Assembly (NCBI GenBank): GCA_025765595.1 | Contig: JAIVFH010000024.1 | Span: forward strand, 62,001 to 126,000 | From: Obelidium mucronatum | Taxonomy: Eukaryota > Chytridiomycota > Chytridiomycetes > Chytridiales > Chytriomycetaceae | Length of the DNA: 64,000 bases | Direction: 5' to 3' | Shown: positions 34,551-46,432 of the stretch, piece by piece | Numbering within the stretch: position 1 is the first letter of the stretch | Layout of the letters: every line of letters begins with the position of its first letter | Translations under genes and position numbers: made by a program | The notes under the pieces: generated by a model | Told to the model about the DNA's origin: nothing | The model's database searches: none | The model's input: only the letters and a program-made list of their open reading frames with translations

Positions 34551-35188
34551 ATGAATCCTACTGCTTTTGGAGACCCTATCACGGTCTATGGCTTTCGGCC
34601 AAAGCCCAACGACAGCAAAAGAGTAGCCGCAGTCGCAAGAATGCTCAACAACACAACTTCATCCAACGAGATTCAAGAGAGCCACAGCACGCTGCTTGTG
34701 CTGTTCAACAATACTCGCGTTCATCCATATCGTCTCATCTACGCTCTTGCAGGTCGCCTCTTTGACACTCAGTCACCTGTTTTTGGGGGTCCCACCAAGG
34801 CTCAGCCGGCGTATGCAAAGTTTGACGGAAGCAATGCTGAAGATTTGCTAAAGTACATTGTTTCCGAGACAATTCAAAGTCACGATAAATTAGTTGTTGA
34901 GTTTGTCGCAAAGTGTATTAACCTTGTTCTCGACGGCCATTATCGTGGAGATAAGGAGAAGATTGATGAGCTCATGCTTAAGGGAATGAAGAAGGTATGG
35001 TTTTTGGGAGTCCTTAATCTTTGTAATCCCCTTAATTTAATTATATACTTTTGTGGGAAAGAAAGGCAGGGCATATCTCTTGGCATGGCCAGTATATTAT
35101 TCCTTCATATTTATCGCATATAAACGAAGAAGGAGTTTCCTTGAAGCCATCAAGTGTGGACTTCGATCCTGCGAGATACTTTCTTTAA
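34551..35188 (+). CDS. Unrecognised small-protein family, copy 3
   Basis: Two exons, 34551-34994 and 35066-35188, give 188 aa. The joined frame reads DELMLKGMKK|AGHISWHGQYIIPSYLSHI, matching the C-terminal block of the other copies. Other shared blocks: VHPYRLIYALAG, FGGPTKAQP and FDGSNAEDLLKYIVSE. The N-terminus (MNPTAFGDPITVYGF) is unlike copies 1 and 2 but begins MNP like copy 4. No domain is recognised. The intron at MKK|AGH is absent from the other three members. Confidence 0.72.
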
Positions 35189-35517
35189 GATACATTTATT
35201 ATTCGTAGTACTATATTGTAATTTCCTGTATACCCTTCTTATTTCGTACTTAATGTATTCACTTTGTTTCTCCAATAAAAATAACTGTAATGTGTGGTAT
35301 CACTCATTTCTGGTGTACTTTGGGTGGCTTCCAAAAAATTTCTCCAGTTTTTGTGTACCAACGGGGCCGCGGCTTTACAAAGTATCGGTCGATCGCAAAG
35401 CGGGTTGCAACCGACTCACCAAGCATCTGACAAAAAGCTCTGACAGAAGGTTCTGGGCCTGTCACTTCATTCCTGTTCCTAAAGTAAGTGTATGTTGGAT
35501 TAAACTTTCCCCTCAAA
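35189..35517. other. Short intergenic region, no gene seen
   Basis: Contains CCAATAAAAATAACTG (about 35270), a likely poly(A) signal for copy 3, then the promoter region of copy 4. Frames here lack start codons or family similarity. Confidence 0.45.
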
Positions 35518-36657
35518 ATGAATCCACAAAAGCCCCACTTCATTGGAGTGCCGCCTCAAAGGCCGCCTACAATACATTCTATCAATCCTGGTGCTGCGTA
35601 TATTTGTGCTTCCAACTCCATCGGCGTATCTCCTCCCAAGTTGATACAAACCGGTCCTTATCATCAGCCCTTTCCCCAACTAACGTCACAGCAGCTACAG
35701 TACCAGCACCAGCAACAACTTTACCATCAAAACCAGGCACCTACATTGCTTATGCAGCGTCAGCCATCAGGCACGCGGCTCACATGCCGGCCTCTCCCGC
35801 TTGTGCTTGCCAGAAAAGTTGACACGAACAGGCTTGTGATCATGCAATGCTCAACAGACGCAGCTCCTCTTGATATTTTGCGGGAAAGTCATCGAAACGT
35901 TATGGTTTCTTTTGGGCAAACGAAAGTTCATCCAGACCGGATAATCTATGCCATTGCTGGTACTTTTGATTTTTATTTCATGTATAGTTTCTGTTTTATC
36001 TGTGCGTGTACCTTCATTTCCTCACCATTTAGTTCTAGGCACTTTATTCTATCCTTGGTCTCCATTGCCTTTTGGTGGACCTAAAACTTGTCCAGGGTAT
36101 GTTGAATGGTTGCTGAAATAGGACGCGGCCCTTCTGGGAGAACCTAAACAAAAAAAAAAGACATTAAAAAGACACCCACAAATATGATATAGGTATACTT
36201 CTTTTGATGGTTCCGATGCCATGGAGTTATTGAAGTACATTCTCACTGAAAGTTTCCAAGTGCATTGGCAGTGCAAAGGGCGCGAGTCTCTTGACTTTGT
36301 TGTTGGGTGCATCAATGAAGTCCTGACGTTGCATTATCAAGGAGTTGAGTTTTTATCCTTCTTCTTCGAATACCCCAAGTTGTTTTAATGGGTGATTGAC
36401 TGCAGGACAAGGAAGAACTCGACGAACGCATGCTCAAGGGAATGAAAAAGGCTGGACATATTCAATGGCAAGGACAGAACATTATCCCCGCGTATTTGTC
36501 GCATATTGACGAAGGTACCGGAACAAGCACGAATTCCACTGTTGAATTCACGCCAATCCACTTGGTTAACTACCGTCGAGCACAAGTCAAAAGAAGGCAG
36601 CAGAGTATCGAGGAAGCAGCGCGGCAGGATCCAGGTGTGGGTGTGGAGGAGGTGTAA
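35518..36657 (+). CDS. Unrecognised small-protein family, copy 4 (longest, four exons)
   Basis: Exons 35518-35959, 36039-36096, 36193-36343 and 36406-36657 join to 300 aa. It has a Pro/Gln-rich N-terminal extension of about 110 residues, then VHPDRIIYAIAG|TLFYPWSPLPFGGPK, PG|YTSFDGSDAMELLKYILTE, and HYQG|DKEELDERMLKGMKKAGH with IQWQGQNIIPAYLSHI, and a basic/acidic tail (VKRRQQSIEEAARQ). The three joins were chosen because they restore the blocks seen in copies 1-3. It also has RPLPLVLARKVDTNRLVIMQ before the core, which the shorter copies lack. No known domain. It sits immediately upstream of the mannosidase genes with 43 bp between. Confidence 0.75.
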
Positions 36658-36700
36658 TGTATAATAAAGTGTCGTACTATAGTAAATAAGTTGTTAAGAA

Positions 36701-38696
36701 ATGTTCGTGTCCACGCGGCTCCGCAAGGCCTTCGCCCTAGCAGTGCTCTGCAGCCTTGCTGTTGTGCTCATGTCCACCGTGCTGTCGCAGCGCGCCGGTC
36801 CTCCCGCGCCGCAGCTGCTTAGTAATGCCGCGCATGCGCCGGCGCCCGCCGCCGGAGACGGAGTCGCGCAAAGCCCGGCGCCGCGTGTGGCGCCGAGTGC
36901 GGCGGCGCCGTCCGTTGCGAAGACCGAGGCGCTGACAAAGCCGCAGCCACAGCCGCACGGAACGGGCGGACTCAATCTGGCGCCATTCATGAACACAAAC
37001 AGAAGCAGCAAGGACGTGGACAAAATGGGCCATGTCAAGAATGTGAGGCTCGGGATACGCGAAATGGACTGACTTCCTTCACAGATGATGCAACATGCGT
37101 GGGGAGGATACGTCAAATATGCTTGGGGTCACGACGATCTGAACCCAGTCAGCAAAACACCACACGATTGGTACCGGTCACAGAACTTGCTCAACACACC
37201 CGTGGACTCCCTTGATACTCTCTACATTATGGGGATGATGGAGGAATATAAAGCGGCAAAGAAGCTTGTCCTGGATACACTGGACTTTTCAACAATCACA
37301 GAATATGTCTCTCTATTTGAGACAAATATTCGAGTGTTGGGGGGCTTGCTGTCTGCCTATGATCTTGAGGGAGATGAAGCGTTCATTCAAAAAGCTGTGG
37401 AACTGGCTGATCGCTTACTGCCTGCGTTTGATACACGAACAGGCATTCCATTAAATTCCATTCGATTGTCAAAGTTTGTATCGTCAATGGGGAATCATTT
37501 GATTTCCTTTCGTTTTTAACATCCTCTTTTGTCAGCGGGGAGGTGAAACCAGCGCTTACAGCAGGAGTTGCTGAACTTGGGACTCTTCAGCTTGAATTCC
37601 AATACTTGAGTGATGTCACTGGAAACTCAACCTATGCGGAAAAGACCCTCTTTGTCTTTGAGCAGCTTCAAAATACGGCAGTTGATATTCCAGGAGTATT
37701 CCCTGAGAAAGTTTATGTTGACGAATTGAAAGTGGCCAGCAATCGCGTTTCAGTCGGTGGGATGATTGACTCATACTACGAATATTTGCAAAAGCTCTGG
37801 TTAAGTACTGGAGAGGAAAAGTACTTTGAGTACTACTATACGGCAGCAAAATCAATTGCAGATCGGCTCCTCGTGACGGCCAAATCTGGACATGTGTATA
37901 TTCCTCCGGCAAATTTAAACATCCATTTTAAAGGGATGACAATCGAACACGACAACATGTTTGAACATCTTGTTGAGTACACATTTTGAGAGAACCCTCC
38001 CTGTTTAATTTTTGACGCTGATTCCGTGAACTTGTCAGGCGTGTTTCGCTGGTGGCATGTTTTCCATGGGGGCGTTAGCGTCAAAAACTCAAGAATGGGA
38101 GAAGCATTTTGACATTGGAAAAAACGTGACTGAAACCTGCTGGCTCATGTATAACAGATCAAAGACTGGAATTGGTGGGGAAAACAGTGTTGGCGAAACG
38201 CTTGTCTTGGCAAACCCTACGTATATTCTGAGACCAGAAGCAATCGAGAGTATGTTTTACATGTGGAGATTTACGCATGACCCCATATATCGTGAACGAG
38301 CTTGGATTATCGTGCAGGTACGATCTGATGAAGTTGTACAATGGGTGTCTGACAAACCATTGGTTTTTTTCTATGTCTATTCAGGCTTTAGAAAAGCATT
38401 GCAAAGACGAAGCTGGATACCATGGTCTGCAAAATGCAAATTCGGCGAATCCTGGTGCAATTGATCGGCAAGAATCATTCTTCCTCGCAGAAACCCTCAA
38501 ATACTTGTACTTGATTTTCGCGGATGATGACACAATTCCATTGGAAAAGTATGTATTCAATACAGAGGCACATCCCCTTTCAGTACGTGGTCACGGCAGG
38601 AGGGCCGATCCATCTGAATTCGTTCCACTCCCAACAAAGTATCCAATCGCACCAGGGCAATTAAATCCAGATGCTAGAGTGATTGGAAACGAGTAG
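36701..38696 (+). CDS. GH47 alpha-1,2-mannosidase, copy 1
   Basis: Five exons: 36701-37042, 37085-37473, 37536-37971, 38039-38317, 38385-38696, giving 585 aa. A short cytosolic tail and the membrane anchor FALAVLCSLAVVLM make it a type II Golgi/ER protein, followed by a Pro/Ala-rich stem. Catalytic-domain marks: AWGHDDLNPVSK, SLDTLYIMGM, LGGLLSAYDLEGD, ACFAGGMF, RPEAIESMFYMWRFT and the C-terminal FNTEAHPLSV, where the Thr of TEAH binds the active-site Ca2+. The family trims Man9GlcNAc2 in N-glycan processing. The donor chosen at 37473 (AA|GTTTGT) restores LSN|GEVK as in copy 2. Bases 37085-37340 are almost identical to the tandem copy. Confidence 0.95.
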
Positions 38697-38863
38697 AAGG
38701 AATGAGGGATGTAATAAATATCGCCCAATATGATTGCTCTGACAGCAAGAATTCACGAATTTGAAGGCACATATCCAAAGCAGCGACGGGGTAGAACTGC
38801 ATGCGAATTGTTCGTTGGTTCTCATTGTTATTAAATCCATAATTATTACTTCAGCAGCCACAT

Positions 38864-40769
38864 ATGGTTTTCACGGTCAAAAAGCGAACAATTGTCCTTT
38901 TCGTGACTAACCTCGTGCTGGGGGCTCTAGTCTTTAGAACGCTGAGCGTCTACACAAAGATTGAAACCGTCGAACCGCCAGGGAAGCCAACTCCTCTGCC
39001 TGTGTTGGTTAGTGCTGGCAGTGGCGGTCTTAATCTTCCCCTGTTCCTTGCATCAAGCCGCAATCACTCGGATCGAGTCAAAATGGAAAAAGTGAAGGAA
39101 ATGATGCAACATGCGTGGGGAGGATACGTCAAGTATGCTTGGGGTCACGACGATCTGAACCCAGTCAGCAAAACACCACACGATTGGTACCGGTCACAGA
39201 ACCTTCTCAACACACCCGTGGACTCCCTTGATACTCTCTACATTATGGGGATGAGGGAGGAATATAAAGCGGCAAAGAAGCTTGTCCTGGATACACTGGA
39301 CTTTTCAACAATCACAGAATATGTCTCTCTATTTGAGACAAATATTCGAGTGTTGGGAGGTTTATTGTCTGCCTATGATCTTGAAGGGGATGAAGCTTTT
39401 CTTCGAAAGGCTGTTGAATTGGCTGATCGTATGTTGCCAGCCTTTGACACCCCAACCGGGATCCCAATCAATGACTTGAAACTTGCCACGTGAGTTTTGG
39501 AACATGGATCGCTGTCTTTTTTTTTCCCTCTTCATTGAGGGTTGCCTTTCAATGTACAGACCACATGATTAATTATTTTTTTAACAGGGGTGAAGTGAAG
39601 GAAAATACTGAAGCCGTTTTGTCTGAACTGGGAAGTCTGCAACTTGAATTCCAATACTTGAGCGACGTTACAGGCAACCCAATCTATGCAGAAAAAGCAC
39701 TCTATGTCTTTGAGCAGATGCAGACCATTAAGGTTGATATTCCTGGGGTGTTCCCAGACAGTTTCAATCCTTATGAGTTTGGAGTGATGGGTTCGTTTTT
39801 TTGTTTTTGCTTTTGTTTTGGCCACCCACAGATGGGTTTTGTTTCTAAAATGGAATCATTTTGTAGGCAACAAGGTTGCAATTGGTGGACGATGTGATTC
39901 CTACTATGAATACTTGTTAAAGTTGTGGCTTTCAACAGGCGACAAGAAGTATTTCGACATGTACTATGTTGCAGCGAAAGGAATCGCAGACAACATGGTT
40001 ATAACGGCCGCAGCGGGACATATTTATATCCCTGCAGGAAGAGTCACCCAAGCCGGGAACAAGTTCTCAGTGATATCTGAAACTATGTTTGAACACCTGA
40101 CTTGTTTTGCGGGTGGTATGTTCGCAACGGGAGCCCTTGCCTCTCGTACCGGAGACTGGGTGAAGCATCTCAGTGTTGGCGCTGGAATCACGGAGGCGTG
40201 TTGGAAAATGTATAATCAGTCGTCGACGGGGATTGGGAGTGAGAACTGCGACGGGGAGTCGTTGAGGTTGAATAATCAGCAGTACATTTTGCGGCCGGAG
40301 GCGGTGGAGAGTTTGTTTTACATGTGGCGGTTTACTCATGATCAAGTGTATCGTGATCGGGCTTGGACAATTTTGCTGGTAACGTGTTGTTTCATTTTCC
40401 CCTTTTTATTTTTTTATCTATGCCATTTGGCTGACATATATCTGTTTACAGGCATATGAAAAGTATTGCCGGAACGATGCAGGATATCACGGTCTTCAAA
40501 ATGCAGATTCTGCCACCCCGTTGCCAATCGACAGACAGGAGTCATTTTTCCTCGCAGAAACCCTCAAATACTTGTATTTGATTTTCGCGGATGACGACAC
40601 TATTCCATTGGAAAAGTATGTCTTCAATACAGAGGCACATCCACTTTCAGTGCGTGGACATGGAAAGAGGGCGGATTCCTCCAAATTTGTTCCATTGCCC
40701 CCAAAGTACAAAACACCAATTGGAAAGTTGAATCCCCAAGCAAAGATTACCAAACGAAAAGCTGTGTAA
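38864..40769 (+). CDS. GH47 alpha-1,2-mannosidase, copy 2
   Basis: Four exons: 38864-39489, 39588-39790, 39867-40378, 40452-40769, giving 552 aa. The anchor is TIVLFVTNLVLGALVF after MVFTVKKR, with a shorter stem than copy 1. It has the same catalytic landmarks (AWGHDDLNPVSK, SLDTLYIMG, TCFAGGMFATGALAS, RPEAVESLFYMWRFT, FNTEAHPLSV). Intron positions only partly match copy 1: the introns before MMQHAWGG and inside HL|CFAGG are absent, while one at MG|NKVAIGG is private to this copy. Outside the shared tract the proteins are about three-quarters identical by eye, so the duplication is old apart from the converted segment. Confidence 0.95.
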
Positions 40770-40898
40770 AAACTTTGTAAAAAGAAGATTAAAAAAAACG
40801 TAAACATGAAAAAAAAGAATGAATCTACAGGAGGGGGAATGTGTTTTCTAAATATAGCGCCTTCTGTGTGGTTTTTTTTGTGATCAGAAACACGGGAA

Positions 40899-41096
40899 AT
40901 GCGAACTCCACAGTTCCTGCTTGTTCTTTGCGTGTATGTGGCAATTGCTGCCAGTGGTGCCATTGTATGGAGTCCAGCAACGGATGATGCAATGGTGATC
41001 AAAAGCGTTCCAGTGAGGAAACACTTTAGCCAAACAAGGTCGGGGCGGCAACCAACCAGCCGAGTTCTCAACAAAGAATCACCAGAAATCATGTGA
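40899..41096 (+). CDS. Possible 65-aa secreted peptide
   Basis: An ATG-started frame with a good signal-peptide shape: MRTPQFLLVLCVYVAIAASG, an A-x-G-A-type cleavage region, then a basic mature part of about 43 residues without Cys (SVPVRKHFSQTRSGRQPTSR). It lies 129 bp after mannosidase copy 2 and is followed by GAATGAATAAAGTA (about 41160), a plausible poly(A) signal. It could instead be part of a longer spliced gene or chance. Confidence 0.35.
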   Translation: MRTPQFLLVLCVYVAIAASGAIVWSPATDDAMVIKSVPVRKHFSQTRSGRQPTSRVLNKESPEIM

Positions 41097-41670
41097 AATC
41101 GCCTTATTTTGTATTTATTTTATCAGTGACTAGTACACAACGCACACACAATGCTTAAGCCGAATGAATAAAGTACAAGAATGGTTCTCAGGAGTTACGA
41201 AAGAGTAGGGATTTTAGATTGCTATAGACGCAAACGCTCAAATGTGCATTTGGGTCCAGAGTTTCACAAATGAAAGAGAAAGGAATGGGGATGTTGCGAG
41301 ACGTCGGCCTGAGTACTTCATTGGTTGAAGAGTCAGTTCTATATGTACAGGCAGTCTACTTTCGGTTAAGAGTGGCACCTCGATGGTCTCTGGCCGAAGC
41401 CTCGCGGAGGTATGGCAGGCTCTTTTGCTTGCTTTTTTGATAGGGGACAACGAAAATACATTTGCCCCTATTTATAGTTTTTCGCAAAAAATCCCCGAAA
41501 ATTCTCCGAGAATAACAGAGAATAACTACAGTAGTAATTCATTGTGGAAGTTCAAAGTTCATGTTTACGCCATCTGAAAATCAAACAGTAATCAATCACA
41601 AAATAAAACCAAAAAACAAATAAAAAAAGTCTTCATTCAACGAACAAAAAATAAAATAAAAAAACAAACG
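41097..41670. other. Convergent intergenic region
   Basis: It holds the 3' ends of the plus-strand genes and of the minus-strand asparaginase gene. AT-rich, with no coding frame that can be supported; a minus frame at 41238-41450 has no family features. Confidence 0.5.
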
Positions 41671-44631
41671 CTATTGCAATATTCTGAGGCCTTGCTCAAT
41701 ACAATCAATTCCTTCTTTCCAATCTAGCGAAACGGCATCGTCCAAAGGTGTTCTACCATACCCATCCTTCAAGTCCAACTTGACTTCTATCCCAGACGGC
41801 AAAATGTCCCCAACTACAGTCCCTTTTCCGAGCACAACTCTCGAATGATCAATGAAAAACTGTAGAATCTGTTGTTGTTTCCCAGAAACCGCCTAATAAC
41901 AAATTCAAAGTAAACAAAAAGGGGAGGAAAAATCCATGTAAACAAAAACAAAACGAACCATATGCACAGCAGCTCGCCCATCGAGGCCTGGATAATTCAT
42001 GTCAGCACCACATTCGCACAACAACTTGATTAAATCCAAGTTCCCCTCAAACGCAGCTCTAATTGCAAACAAACACCATAAAAAAAGTGATAGATTTTAG
42101 CCCCCAAAACCAAATAACACTCTTCCAGCGGCACAAAAAAAAATCAAAAATTTTACTTTGACCCAAGATACGCTACTTCTCGTGATTCTTCTTCGGAAAA
42201 ATGTGCTCCTGCATCCTTCAACAGGTGCACGATTTTAACATGGTTGTTTCGAACCGCATCGTACAGGGGTGAGTGTCCATATCTGTCCCTTTGGTGAACG
42301 CTTGCGCCTGCATTTTTTGTTAGTATCGTCCAAGTAACAAACAAGGACGATTTTTTTTTTTACCATGCAACAATAATGTTTCCACGGCGTTGTAATGATT
42401 CTCAGACGCGGCAATATGCAGAGGAGTTCTTCCATCGTAATCGCCTACTGAAACCAGTGCGTAATACTGTTTGCATACTTCAGAAAGAGCTTCGACATCC
42501 CCATTCCTTGCAGCATGGCACAGCAGCGTTGGAATCAGAACCTTGTCTATTCCACCCGGAGACGGCATCGCTAGCCCAGTATTTTGTTGCTGATGATGAT
42601 GTTGTTGTTGTTGATATTGGCCTTCCAGTTGTTCTTGAGATGACAACGAAGGATTGCGGTTTCCAGACAATCGAAACGCTCCATCTGCGCCCAAAAGAGG
42701 AAGAATAGAATCCACCAAATTTTGAGTCTTGTTTGTGTAAGTGAATCGCATTTGCTTGTTCCGAACAGTCAGTTCTCCTCGAAGGTTGGATCGCATCTTG
42801 ACGCGGCATTCTTCAACTGGAATCCCTTTCCCCAATAGGTATGAAAGCTTTGTGAGTGCACATTCTGGCGTCATATCGCTTCCTGGAACGACACCGATGC
42901 TAGACAAGGAAAAGGTTTAATTTTCTTTCTTCAGAGAGTCCTTCTTTTTTCTCTTTTTTTTTTTGTACCTGGCCAACGCCTTTCCTGTTGCATACGCATC
43001 GGTTACCATCCCCCGCAAGCACTGCGAACAATTGACGATAACAACTCCCCGATCGCACGCCTCCTTGAATGCTTTCAGGATTTCTGGGCGGTTATTGGGC
43101 GCATTACCACTTCCAAACGATTCCAAAACAACGCCGGCAATTGGAGGACTCAGAAACGCTTTCACTGTAGCTTCTGTTATTCCGGGGAAGAGACGCAATG
43201 TTGCGACTGAAGGATTTAATCTCTTTTCTGCCTTGAATTTCGCAATTGTCATTGGTTTCAGGACATCAGGCCAAGATACATCTGCACACACAGAAAAAGA
43301 AAAACAGAGTTTAATGTTAAGATGTCAGTATGATGGGAGCTTGAAAACAAAAGACACTCTTTGATGCGGTAGGAGGATACAACAGTAAAACAGACAGCAC
43401 CTTCGGCAGACCATCAGCAAAATATGCGTGCTTACCAATATTAATGCTGACATCCACAAGCGGCCTCATATTCGGAGAATCGAAAGCAGAAAACGAATAT
43501 GCATCCACTTTGGATGATCTATTCCCACGATACAGCTTTTGCGCAAAAAACAAAGCAACTTCCGGAATCACAAAGTGCCCCGCAATTGTGAGAGCGCCCA
43601 ATAGATTTTCTACAGCATCATTTCGGACTTCTGACAGTGGGACTTGGGAACCCGTGACAATCACGCTCTTTCCCAAATCTTCCAGCATGAAACTGAGGGC
43701 GCTTGCAGTGTAGGCCATTGTATCCGTACCTGTTTTGTGTGTTGTGTTTCTTGGGGATTCAGACGAGCAGAATACAACACACACTAGTGGGCCAACTTGA
43801 AATAAATAAAAAGAAGCGCACCATGAATAACCATAAAGGCATCATACAAGTGATAATTGACTTCGATATCCGTCACAATCTTGACCCAATCCTTCATTGT
43901 CATGTTGCTAGAGTCCATCAACGGGTCGTATTCCAAAATCGAGTACTTGATTCTCTTTCCATACAGACTGCGCGGAGTCACCAAAACGGGCAGTTTAGAC
44001 CTCATAACTGGCGTTCCATTTATAACAACGGTGGGCTCCTTGGAAGCAGCAGCCATATGGACGCGTTGTTCCAGCTTTTCAATCTCAACAGGGACTCCGG
44101 CCGTACTTGGATAATTGTATTGAAGCGGCAGATTCACAGGCTGATACTGAGTTCCCGTAGAGGTTTCTGCCCACGAGTTCCCCGCCGGCATTGCATTGTT
44201 GATGGAGTTGCTGTTGTAGTTTCCAACGACGTCGCGCGCATCTGCGGCCAGCGCGGCAAACGGGTCGTTGAAGCGCCGCATCGCCTTCATTGTGTCAGTC
44301 AGAAAGCCGGCGGCGGGCGAGTACCCGCGCGTGGGGTGGTTCTTCATCCCGATGGTGCCGCCGGTGTAGCTGGTTGTCTTTAGAATTAGAAGAGCAAACA
44401 AAAACATAAACAGACTCACAGAATCAGCACGCGCGACACGTCGCTCGAGCGCACCAGCTCGTCCTGGCTCGCCGCAATCTGGTTGTTGACAAACTCGTTC
44501 TCAAACACGGGCGTCGCCGCCGCTGCGTCGCCGCCGCCGCCGCCGAGGCTGCTTTCGCTGAGCGACTTGGCCACAGTGCGGCGCGTCGCCGGCGACAGCG
44601 CCCGCAGCTTTCCCTTCAGCTCAGAGAACAT
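41671..44631 (-). CDS. L-asparaginase / 60-kDa lysophospholipase-type enzyme with ankyrin repeats
   Basis: Eight exons: 44631-44420, 44370-43823, 43729-43436, 43281-42969, 42899-42364, 42307-42157, 42058-41959, 41892-41671, giving 791 aa. The first active-site motif LILYTGGTIGM spans intron 1. The second, VIHG|TDTMAYTASALSFML, spans intron 2. GSQVPLSEVRNDAVENLLGA and VLESFGSGNAPNN complete the asparaginase fold (Thr of TGGT, Thr-Asp of GTDT). The C-terminal third carries ankyrin repeats (DGRTPLHIAASENHYNAVET; RYGHSPLYDAVRNNHVKIVH). This is the architecture of animal ASPG and fungal cytosolic homologues, which hydrolyse asparagine and may act on lysophospholipids. A Gln/His run interrupts the linker at about 42575-42620. 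A Gly run and a Ser-rich N-terminus precede the catalytic domain. Confidence 0.93.
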
Positions 44632-44816
44632 TTTTGCACTTTGCTCAAACAAAAAAGTAGAATTGCCACCCGGCTCCACCCGAAAAGAAAAGCGAAAATG
44701 ATTCAAACAACTTGGACCATGTCTTCAATGTTTTCATGAGATGGGATAAAAAATTAAACAAGAACAACAACAACAACAAAACACAACTACAACAGAACTC
44801 CACAAAAAAAAAATGG

Positions 44817-46401
44817 TCACTTCCACCAGTCCGTTTGCGTCATCTGCGAGTTTGGCGACGCTTTACGCACATAGAACAGAATGTACGCCGAATTCGACTA
44901 GAAAAGCCAGAAACCCGTTTAAATCGAAGATAAAAAAAAAGAAGAAAAAAAAGGTACCTTGAGTCCGTTTACATCGCAAACACCCACTCTGGTATCACTA
45001 AAGTTATACCAAGCCTTCTTTGAGTTATTATGTACAGTTGCCGTATAATGCCCGCCCGTTAAAGTTCCCGTATGATTCTGAGTACAGAACACCAAAATTT
45101 TTTAAAAAAAAAAAAAAAAAAAAAAAATAGGGGTCACTCACCGAAACAGCATACAAATCATAGACCTGACTTCCAGGCGCCGCCGCGCTCCCTCCAGCCG
45201 CGACATACCTCCCCAAATCCATACTCGCCAGTGGGAAATCCACATATGTCTCCAATTTACTCTTGAATGGGCCTTGGTAATAAAACCGCTTCAAGTGAAT
45301 CAATAGAATCGGCGGCAGCTTTGCGATTGTCATTGTTTTACGGGTGCGTCGTTTGACTTTGCATTTGCTGCAGTTCCATGCATCTTCGCCGTCCAAGATT
45401 TCCACCTCAACAAACTTGTCTAAGCATTCATCCAAGTAGACGGGTCCACCTGATACACCCGACGCGTTGGTGGCTGGAATTGGGAGAGAAAGATACATGA
45501 ATGCATTGAACGTGGTTGATGTCTTGGAATTTGGGATTGAGTCAATAATTATTACTTTGTAAAAGACAGTTACCGTGTGACAAGTCAAACATTCAAGCTT
45601 AGATTTAAGCTGGCCCTGGAACAAATCAACAATAATCGACCAGTTCTGTGATCGATAATTGTTCCACGCCATTTGTAAACGAATCTACACCAAAAAAAAA
45701 AAAAAAGATAAAATAAATAAATAAACAAAGGCCAATAAAATAAAAATAAAAATAAAAAACACTCACATCGTCAGGAATAGTCTCATCCTCTTGACTCTTT
45801 GTATCAATCTCCTTCCTCGTCACTCCCCGCGCAATATTCAAATCCTCATGAACAGAATCCAGCAAAAAGCCCAAAAACTCTTGACTGTCATGCTGATCAG
45901 TTCCTCTAAACTGTTCCGCAAACTCTCCCACCCGTTCCTTGAATTGACTGGGAGTCACAATGCTTTCTTGACCACTCCACATGCTTTTTATGACTTGACT
46001 GAATTCTTCCGCAATGACTCCCTTTGTTCCCATGGGATTGCTGCGATTGATTCCCTTTCGATAGTTTCCTCCCAGAAAATAACGGGCCAGAGGGACTGTT
46101 CCGCTGAGGCATTGAAGCGTGCTGTTCATGAAACACGTGTTACCCAGATTTTTCAGTCCCACAACTCCAATAGAGCTGCCCAACGTGGAGATGGATATGA
46201 AATCATCTGGATTGGAGTAGGCTGGACTCGTTTGTGTGAGTTCAACACTCGTGATGCTGAGCCGCGGTTTAGCTGGAATCGGTGGTGGAGCCTTTTTGAC
46301 AGGTACTGCCGGAGGGAGCGTGGGTTTAGCAGGCGTGGGTGGTGGGATCGGCTGTGTCTGATATTGCTGCTGCGTTTGCGCCGGCAACTGTTGCTGCTGT
46401 G

Positions 46402-46432
<31 letters not shown>

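Noticed and set aside
35154..35822. 222-codon plus frame starting before family copy 4
   Set aside because: It runs through an intergenic region and out of frame through copy 4; no domain or conserved block.
44683..44945. Frame in the region upstream of the asparaginase gene
   Set aside because: This is the last exon and 3' end of the USP gene on the minus strand plus AT-rich spacer.
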